Part shown: in pieces, positions 6,516 through 11,568 of the stretch
How positions within the stretch are numbered: position 1 is the stretch's first letter
How the letters are laid out: every line of letters begins with the position of its first letter
Assembly: GCA_016714685.1 (NCBI GenBank)
Contig: JADKCH010000027.1
Location: 1-14,461 of the forward strand
Reading direction: 5' to 3'
DNA length: 14,461 nt
Source: Candidatus Geothrix odensensis
GTDB lineage: Bacteria; Acidobacteriota; Holophagae; Holophagales; Holophagaceae
Program-made: the position numbers and the translations under genes
Notes under the pieces: model-generated
What the model was told of the DNA's origin: nothing
Seen by the model: the letters and a program-made list of their open reading frames with translations, nothing else
Databases searched by the model: none

Positions 6516-7691
6516 ATGAGCGCCTTCCAGTGGGACAAGAGCTTCCTGACCGGCCTGGACCAGGTGGACGAACAGCACCACGCGCTGGTGGACCTCATCA
6601 ACCGCTTCAGCGGCCTCCTGGAGGCGGGCGACATCTCGGACCCGAGGGCACTGGGCCGGGTCTGCGAGGAGCTGACGCAGTACGCGAGGTACCACTTCAC
6701 CGAAGAGCAGATGTTCATGGACGAACTGGGCGTCGACTCCCGGCACGTGGCGCATCATGTCCGCGAACATGCCGACTTCTTCCTCGACCTGGCCCGGATG
6801 CGGACCGAGGTCTCGGCGGGCGCCCCCGAGGCGGCCCGGCACCTCCTGGAGTTCCTGGTCCATTGGCTGGCGGCGCACATCCTGGGCTCCGACCAGGCCA
6901 TGGCCCGCCAGATCGCCGCCATGAGCGCGGGCCGCAGCCCCGCCGAAGCCTTCGCGGCGGAGGAGCGCGCCATGGATGGGGCCACGGGCATCCTGCTCCG
7001 CTCCCTCGAAGGGCTCATCATGCTCGTGTCCGAGCGCAGCCGGCAGCTGGCGGAGCTGAACGACTCGCTGGAGAACCGGGTGTTCCGACGGACCCAGGAG
7101 CTGTCCCTGGTCAATGAGCGGCTATCCGGCACCGTGAAGCGCCTGGAGGCCGAGCAGCAGGAGACCCGGCGGCTGAGTCTCGAGCTTGGTGAGGCCAACC
7201 GGCAGCTGGAAGGCTACGCCATGATCGACCGCCTGACCGGCCTGCCGAACCTGCAGTACGCCATGAACCGGTTGACCGCCGAGATCGCCGCCGCCCGGCA
7301 TTTCGGGCAGCCGCTGGGCGTGGCGATCTTCGCGGCGGAGGGCTTCAAGGCCGTGAACGAGGCCCAGGGACACGCCGCCGGGGACGAGATCATCATGTCC
7401 CTGGGCGTCCTGCTGCGCATGGCCTTCCGCCAACACGACGTGGTCTGCCACGTCGGGGTGGAGGAATTCCTCGTCATCTGCCCCCTGACCGGCCACGCGG
7501 AGGTGGTGAAGCTCCTCGATCGAGTCCGGGCGGCCCTGCCTGGGCTGGAAGTCCGGGTCGGAGACGGCGTGTGGAAGGGGCCCGTCAGCGCCGGCATCGC
7601 CGAGCTGGGGCCCGGGGTCGATACCGTCAAGAAGCTCATCCAGGCCGCCACGACCCGGCGCTGGCCCCTGGAACCAGGAGTCCCCGCCTGA
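6516..7691 (+). CDS. Bacteriohemerythrin fused to a degenerate GGDEF domain
   Basis: A soluble 391-residue protein. Residues 1-135 are a hemerythrin domain with the full di-iron ligand set: H21, H60, E64, H81, H85, H121 and D126. Residues ~150-235 include a coiled-coil linker. Residues ~236-385 are a GGDEF domain that has lost key features: the signature is GVEEF (314-318), and the first metal-binding Asp is Ala (A273 in FAAEGFK). The inhibitory site RxxD is kept (R305, D308) exactly five residues before the signature. Hemerythrin domains bind O2 at a di-iron centre, and hemerythrin-GGDEF proteins such as Vibrio Bhr-DGC link redox state to c-di-GMP. Here I infer a c-di-GMP receptor or regulator rather than an active cyclase. 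The ATG at 6516 has only a weak ribosome site. It is divergent from the protease gene. Confidence 0.88.
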   Translation: MSAFQWDKSFLTGLDQVDEQHHALVDLINRFSGLLEAGDISDPRALGRVCEELTQYARYHFTEEQMFMDELGVDSRHVAHHVREHADFFLDLARMRTEVSAGAPEAARHLLEFLVHWLAAHILGSDQAMARQIAAMSAGRSPAEAFAAEERAMDGATGILLRSLEGLIMLVSERSRQLAELNDSLENRVFRRTQELSLVNERLSGTVKRLEAEQQETRRLSLELGEANRQLEGYAMIDRLTGLPNLQYAMNRLTAEIAAARHFGQPLGVAIFAAEGFKAVNEAQGHAAGDEIIMSLGVLLRMAFRQHDVVCHVGVEEFLVICPLTGHAEVVKLLDRVRAALPGLEVRVGDGVWKGPVSAGIAELGPGVDTVKKLIQAATTRRWPLEPGVPA

Positions 7692-7699
7692 ACGGGGGA

Positions 7700-7731
7700 G
7701 GCCAGGCGGCTTCGCTCCGCCCACGCTGGCC
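7700..7731 (+). terminator. Possible hairpin terminator after the hemerythrin-GGDEF gene
   Basis: Nine bases after the stop, GGCCAG (7700-7705) can pair with CTGGCC (7726-7731), and GGCGG (7705-7709) with CCGCC (7717-7721) around a seven-base loop; the two stems share G7705. No T-tract follows, so this is a candidate structure rather than a classical intrinsic terminator. Confidence 0.35.
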
Positions 7732-7741
7732 AGTGGCGGGA

Positions 7742-7770
7742 TTGACCGGGCGGACCCCCCGGACGAGCAT
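7742..7770 (+). promoter_or_regulatory. Possible sigma-70 promoter for the aldo/keto reductase gene
   Basis: TTGACC (7742-7747, five of six matches to the -35 consensus) and GAGCAT (7765-7770, three of six matches to the -10) are separated by 17 bases. Transcription would start near 7777, about 30 bases before the ATG. Confidence 0.35.
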
Positions 7771-7777
7771 GGGGCGT

Positions 7778-7791
7778 GCGTCCCAGGACGC
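7778..7791 (+). promoter_or_regulatory. Inverted repeat at the predicted start site, possible operator
   Basis: GCGTCC-CA-GGACGC is a perfect six-base inverted repeat with a two-base centre. It sits where transcription from the promoter above would begin and just before the ribosome site, which is a typical position for a repressor operator. It could also be chance in GC-rich DNA. Confidence 0.25.
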
Positions 7792-7806
7792 GGACCGGGG
7801 AGGCAG

Positions 7807-8685
7807 ATGCACACAGGACAGGCGTTTTCCCGACTGATCCTCGGCCTCTGGCGGATCGGGGACTGGGGCCTGAGCCCTGCGGGGGTGGCCAACCTGGTCC
7901 AGGCCTGCCTGGATCTGGGCATCGACACCTTCGACCTCGCCGACATCTACCACGACCATGCCTGCGAGGCGCTGTTCGGAGCCGCCCTCCGGACCGCTCC
8001 TGCACTCAGGCCCCGCCTCAGGCTCATCACCAAGTGCGGCATCCGCCTGATCAGCCCGTCCCGGCCCCAGCACCGGGTGAAGCACTACGACACCAGCCGG
8101 GAGCACCTGGTGGCTTCGGCCGACCATTCCCTGCGGGCGCTTGGGGTTGAGCGCCTCGACCTCCTGCTGATCCACCGGCCGGACCCGCTCATGGAGGCGG
8201 ACGAGGTCGCCGCGGCCTTCACCGCCCTCAAAGAGGCGGGGAAGGTGGCGGCCTTCGGTGTTTCCAACTTCCAGCCACACCAAGTCGACCTCCTCCAGAG
8301 CCGCCTCGGGGAGCCCCTCCAGGCGCATCAGCTGGAGGTATCGCTCGGCCAGACCCGGGCCCTCTTCGACGGCACCCTCGACCAGGCCCAGCGCCTCCGG
8401 ATCTCGCCCCAGGCCTGGTCGCCCCTGGGCGGTGGACGCCTCCTCCAGGCGCTGCCGGAATCCCCCCTGGGGCGCGCGCTCACGCGCCTGAGCGGAGACC
8501 TGGAGGCCACTCCGGAACAGGTGGCCATCGCCTGGCTCCTCCGCCACCCGGCCCGCATCCATCCGGTGCTGGGCAGTGGCAATCCGGAGCGGCTGCGCCG
8601 GCTGGCCCAGGCTCAATCCATCCAGCTGGACCGCCAGCAGTGGTTCCAGCTGCTGGAGGCGGCCACGGGGCAGGAGGTCCCCTGA
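7807..8685 (+). CDS. ydhF: Aldo/keto reductase, YdhF-like
   Basis: A 292-residue cytosolic NADPH-type oxidoreductase of the aldo/keto reductase superfamily. The catalytic tetrad is complete: D43 and Y48 (DLADIY), K76 (ITKCGI) and H123 (LLIHRPDPL). The segments IHRPDPLMEADEVAAAF, KVAAFGVSNF, GTLDQ, LGGGRL and the C-terminal RQQWFxxxxAAxGxxVP closely follow the E. coli YdhF sequence as I remember it, so it is probably an orthologue; the length also agrees (E. coli 298). The physiological substrate of YdhF is not established. The ATG is preceded by GGGGAGG with a three-base gap, a convincing ribosome site. The gene has its own upstream region and converges on the methyltransferase gene, 19 bases away. 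Confidence 0.92.
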   Translation: MHTGQAFSRLILGLWRIGDWGLSPAGVANLVQACLDLGIDTFDLADIYHDHACEALFGAALRTAPALRPRLRLITKCGIRLISPSRPQHRVKHYDTSREHLVASADHSLRALGVERLDLLLIHRPDPLMEADEVAAAFTALKEAGKVAAFGVSNFQPHQVDLLQSRLGEPLQAHQLEVSLGQTRALFDGTLDQAQRLRISPQAWSPLGGGRLLQALPESPLGRALTRLSGDLEATPEQVAIAWLLRHPARIHPVLGSGNPERLRRLAQAQSIQLDRQQWFQLLEAATGQEVP

Positions 8686-8704
8686 GGGGTGTGGTCCGGG
8701 ACTC

Positions 8705-9484
8705 CTAGGGCCGGGCGCGGCATTCGGCCACGAGGACCAGGTCGGATGAGGTGCTGCTCCAGGCCTCGCCGGTCATCGTGCCCAGGGTTTCGAGCACGGT
8801 GAATCCGGCCTGCTGGAGAAGGGCCTCCACCTCGGCGCGGCGCCAGCCGCGGAGGGCCACGTCGTGGGCCGCCACCAGCTCGAGGGGTGCGGCGGTCCCC
8901 GGACGGTAGCGCAGGTGGGCCGGCGTGAAGGTGAGGCGGCCACCGCCGTGATGGGTCATGAGGCGCAGGAAGACCGTATCTCCTTCAGCGGCCTCGCCGG
9001 GGCGCAGGACCAACGGAAAGGTCCGCTCGCCCCGGGCGAGGATGCGGTCGTAGTTGAGCAGCTGAAGCAGGAAAGGCGCGCCAGGCGCGAGGCGGCCGGC
9101 CAGGCCCGAGAAGAAGGCCTGGACCTCGGCCTCCTCGCAGAGGTGGGGCAGCGTATTGCCCACACAGATCGCGGCGCCCTGACCTCCTTGGAGTGCTGCC
9201 GCGAGGTCGGTGAGTTCCGCCTGGAGGTAGCGGCCCTGGGGATCGGCCTCCCGGGCGGCGTCCAGCTGGGAGGCCGAGGCATCCACCCCGGTGACCTCGA
9301 AGCCAAGCGCGGTCAGGAACCGCGTGTGCTCACCGCTGCCGCAGCCGAGGTCGAGCGCCCGGCGCGAAGGGGCCGCCCCCAGCACCCGCTGGAGCAGGGG
9401 CGCCTCCCGCTGGAGCCGCTCGGGCCAGGCGATGAGGCCCCGGTAGGCGATGCGTCCGTAGGGGTCGGGCTCGGGTCCATTCAT
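8705..9484 (-). CDS. Class I SAM-dependent methyltransferase
   Basis: A 259-residue soluble protein with a Rossmann-type methyltransferase domain. Motif I is LDLGCGSG (residues 44-51), an acidic residue in GVDAS (D68) would hold the SAM ribose, and CVGNTLPHL (107-115) is the post-strand-4 region typical of methyltransf_11/25 enzymes. A C-terminal beta-rich section is followed by a final WRRAEVEALLQQAGF segment, common in small-molecule methyltransferases. The N-terminus (residues 7-40, DPYGRIAYRGLIAWPERL) resembles glycine/sarcosine- or ubiquinone-type methyltransferase leaders, but the substrate cannot be assigned. I see no clear ribosome site before the ATG at 9484. An extremely GC-rich, hairpin-forming spacer separates it from the upstream gene, so it may be transcribed separately. 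Confidence 0.85.
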   Translation of the reverse strand: MNGPEPDPYGRIAYRGLIAWPERLQREAPLLQRVLGAAPSRRALDLGCGSGEHTRFLTALGFEVTGVDASASQLDAAREADPQGRYLQAELTDLAAALQGGQGAAICVGNTLPHLCEEAEVQAFFSGLAGRLAPGAPFLLQLLNYDRILARGERTFPLVLRPGEAAEGDTVFLRLMTHHGGGRLTFTPAHLRYRPGTAAPLELVAAHDVALRGWRRAEVEALLQQAGFTVLETLGTMTGEAWSSTSSDLVLVAECRARP

Positions 9485-9489
9485 AGCGG

Positions 9490-9612
9490 GGGCAGCAAAC
9501 CGCGGCGGGGGCCGCGCGGCGGGCCGCGCCGGGGGGGCCGGCGGGGCCGCGGGCGGCCGAACAACGACCCCGCGCCCGCGGCCCCCCGCCCCCCGCGGCG
9601 CGCGGGCGGAGT
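9490..9612. repeat. Extreme GC block with a 12-base inverted repeat
   Basis: Nearly all bases here are G or C, in simple runs of CCG/GGC type. GGGGCCGCGGGC (9543-9554) and GCCCGCGGCCCC (9574-9585) form a perfect 12-base inverted repeat with a 19-base loop; flanking G7 (9531-9537) and C6 (9589-9594) can extend it. It lies between two minus-strand genes. It could end transcription of the upstream gene or act as a structured spacer; no T-tract is present. No protein in this stretch looks real. Confidence 0.6.
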
Positions 9613-9625
9613 GTAGCCCCCAGCA

Positions 9626-10192
9626 TCAACGGGGCCACAGCCACCCGAAGATCCCCGCGCTGAGCAGGCCGTAGATCAGCGCATCGGCCAGGTCCTTGGC
9701 CACGCTGCTCCAGGGCTTGCCCATCCAGATGGCCATGGTGATGCTGCCGAAGCCATAGGCCACGAAGGACACCGCACCCACGACGCGGAACACCTGCAGG
9801 TAGTGGGTGCCGAAACCCAGGGTGCGGCCGGCCAGGTAGGCCGCCGTGACCGCCACCAGCACCGTGAAGGCGAACCACTTGCCCAGGGCCGAGCCCATGG
9901 CGGGGGCGCCATTGGGCATCACCACCAGCATGGCCACGGGGCCCTCCTGGTACTTCGCCAGCATCTCGGGCTTGCCCATGTCCTTGTGGTCCGAGCAGTG
10001 GGGCAGCACGTACTGGCCGGGGGCGGGGGACTCCTTGCGGATCGCGGCGCGCACCTCGTCCTCGTTGGAGAGCGCCTTGTAGTCCGAGGCATGCCACTTC
10101 AGCACCATGTGGACGAGGCTGCTGGCGACGAAGACGCCGACGGCCGACAGCAGGATGGGGATCCAGAGCTGGGCGAGGGAGACATGAGGCAT
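9626..10192 (-). CDS. Conserved-looking four-helix membrane protein of unknown function
   Basis: A 188-residue protein I do not recognise. It has four predicted membrane helices: about 9-31, 105-122, 133-156 and 166-186. Between the first and second lies a soluble loop of about 70 residues with LSNEDEVRAAIRKE (41-54) and the Cys/His-containing PHCSDHKDMGKPEMLAKYQ (64-82), which may bind a metal or ligand. No signal peptide is distinct from the first helix. AGGAG five bases before the ATG at 10192 supports the start. It lies 66 bases downstream of the tRNA methyltransferase gene on the same strand, with a possible promoter between. Coding quality is high (regular codon use, sensible helices), so I am confident it is real; its function is open. 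Confidence 0.8.
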   Translation of the reverse strand: MPHVSLAQLWIPILLSAVGVFVASSLVHMVLKWHASDYKALSNEDEVRAAIRKESPAPGQYVLPHCSDHKDMGKPEMLAKYQEGPVAMLVVMPNGAPAMGSALGKWFAFTVLVAVTAAYLAGRTLGFGTHYLQVFRVVGAVSFVAYGFGSITMAIWMGKPWSSVAKDLADALIYGLLSAGIFGWLWPR

Positions 10193-10233
10193 GGCGGCTC
10201 CTGTTGTCAGAACATCGTTTGGGGGGCGACCGT

Positions 10234-10262
10234 AGGTTGGGCTCGTGGCCCGGGCCCGTCAA
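10234..10262 (-). promoter_or_regulatory. Possible promoter for the four-helix membrane protein gene
   Basis: On the minus strand TTGACG (10262-10257, five of six matches) is followed after 17 bases by CAACCT (10239-10234, a poor -10). The -35 overlaps the stop codon of the upstream tRNA methyltransferase gene. The poor -10 keeps confidence low. Confidence 0.25.
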
Positions 10263-10783
10263 GGGTTCCGGCGGGGCTTCCTGGGTCCGGGCGCGGAGTG
10301 GGCGCCGGTGGCGGCGTCCACCGCGTCGATCCAGCCCGCCCGGGCCCCGGGAAAGGCGTCCGCGTAGGGCACATAGGGCTTCAGGTCCAGCACCGGCGTG
10401 CCATCCAGCAGATCCACACCCCGCAGGCGCAGGGTCCGCCCTTCGACGGCCACCAGCTCCACCGCCGAGAGGCCGAGGCCATTGGGCCGGTGGGGCGAGC
10501 GCGTGGCCAGCACGCCCCGCTTGCCCTTCGGCCCCCGGGGCGGCTGCACCAGGGGCGCCCAGCCCTCGCTCAGATGAAAGGCGAAGATGAGCCAGATGCG
10601 CTCGAAGCCCGCCAGGTCCCGCAGCACGGTCTCGGGCAGCGCGGCGTCGAGCTCCAGGGTGGCCTCGGCCGGCGCGCCCGATTCGGTGCCCTCCACCACG
10701 GTGGGCTGGTGCGGCGCGTCGATGCGCTTCGCGTAGGGCGTGCGCACGAACCCGATGGGGCGGTAGGTGAAGGAGGCATCCAT
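10259..10783 (-). CDS. trmO: TrmO/TsaA-type tRNA (N6-threonylcarbamoyladenosine37-N6) methyltransferase
   Basis: A 174-residue protein. RSPHRPNGLGLSAVEL (95-110) and LDLKPYVPYAD (132-142) are the hallmark motifs of the TrmO/YaeB/VirR-like family, and YRPIGFVRTPYAKR opens the beta-barrel. E. coli TrmO uses SAM to methylate N6 of t6A37 in some threonine tRNAs. This protein has the barrel domain only, without the extra C-terminal domain of the ~235-residue E. coli enzyme, as in shorter homologues. I chose ATG 10783 because the family begins just before this point; the frame is open to 10882 but that part is unlike the family. No ribosome site is visible before 10783, and TACGCT at 10795-10790 could be a -10 for a nearly leaderless transcript. 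Activity on tRNA is inferred from the family. Confidence 0.87.
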   Translation of the reverse strand: MDASFTYRPIGFVRTPYAKRIDAPHQPTVVEGTESGAPAEATLELDAALPETVLRDLAGFERIWLIFAFHLSEGWAPLVQPPRGPKGKRGVLATRSPHRPNGLGLSAVELVAVEGRTLRLRGVDLLDGTPVLDLKPYVPYADAFPGARAGWIDAVDAATGAHSAPGPRKPRRNP

Positions 10784-10938
10784 GGTTGAAGCGTAGCGCC
10801 CCGGGGGCTGCGGGCCCATGGATCCGGGCAGCTCCGTTGACTTGGGCTGGACGCGGGGGGCCATGGATAGGAGCATCACCAAGGCGGCCGATGCCAGCCG
10901 CCGGACCTCACCTGGATGCCCCCTCTGACTGCCTGCCC

Positions 10939-11550
10939 ATGATCATCTATCGCATTGCCCACACCGGATCACGCATCGTCGGCCGCCTCTTGTTCCGGCA
11001 CCGGACCCTGCACCGCGAGCGGATTCCCGAAGCCGGCGGGGCCCTCATCGTGGCCAACCATGTCAGCTACCTGGATCCTGCCGCAGTGGGCGCCTCCTTC
11101 CGCAAGCCCATCTACTACCTGGCCCGCAAGTCCCTCTTCAAGGGCTTCCTCGGCTGGCTGCTGCCCCGCATCCAGGTGCTGCCCGTGGACCGGGGCAAGG
11201 GCGACCTCGCCAGCATGAAGCGCATCCTGAGCCTGCTCAAGGAGGGCCACCGGGTGCTCATCTTCCCGGAAGGCACCCGGTCCATGGATGGTGCGCTCCA
11301 GCCGGCCGAAGCCGGCATCGGCTTCATCATCGCCAAGTGCGACGTGCCCGTGGTGCCCGTGCGGATCTTCGGGGCCTTCGAGTGTTTCCCCCGGGGCTCC
11401 AGCTGGCCCCGGCCGGGCCGCATCACCATCGTCCCCGGCCCGCCGGTGGATTTCTCGGCCGTGCCACCGGAGCTCACGGGCCGGGACCGCTACCAGGCCT
11501 GCGCCGACCAGGTCATGAAGGCCCTGGCTGAACTCCGGCTGGAGGCCTGA
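10939..11550 (+). CDS. plsC: 1-acyl-sn-glycerol-3-phosphate acyltransferase (PlsC family)
   Basis: A 203-residue member of the PlsC family, which adds the second acyl chain to lysophosphatidic acid at the inner membrane to make phosphatidic acid. Block I NHVSYLD (N40, H41, D46) gives the catalytic HX4D; FPEGTRS (109-115) is block III, which binds the glycerol phosphate; VVPVRIFG is block IV. Only the N-terminal segment is moderately hydrophobic, so membrane association is probably peripheral. The ATG at 10939 fits the family N-terminus. An in-frame ATG at 10891, with AAGGCGG upstream, would add 16 residues unlike the family. An eight-codon ORF (10916-10942) ends across the start as ATGA. It is divergent from trmO and converges on the kinase gene 18 bases away. 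Substrate preference (lysophosphatidate or another lysolipid) is not certain. Confidence 0.9.
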   Translation: MIIYRIAHTGSRIVGRLLFRHRTLHRERIPEAGGALIVANHVSYLDPAAVGASFRKPIYYLARKSLFKGFLGWLLPRIQVLPVDRGKGDLASMKRILSLLKEGHRVLIFPEGTRSMDGALQPAEAGIGFIIAKCDVPVVPVRIFGAFECFPRGSSWPRPGRITIVPGPPVDFSAVPPELTGRDRYQACADQVMKALAELRLEA

Positions 11551-11563
11551 GGCCACAACTCAG
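11547..11563. terminator. Small hairpin between convergent plsC and kinase genes
   Basis: CTGAG (11547-11551), a seven-base loop and CTCAG (11559-11563) form a short stem that includes the plsC stop codon. With no T-tract and only five pairs, it is at best a weak bidirectional terminator. Confidence 0.2.
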
Positions 11564-11568
11564 ACGGA

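Noticed and set aside
10837..10865. TTGACT as a -35 for plsC
   Set aside because: No acceptable -10 occurs at a spacing of 15-20 bases.
10916..10942. Eight-codon ORF (MPPLTACP) overlapping the plsC start as ATGA
   Set aside because: It has no convincing ribosome site and is short enough to arise by chance; noted only within the plsC entry.
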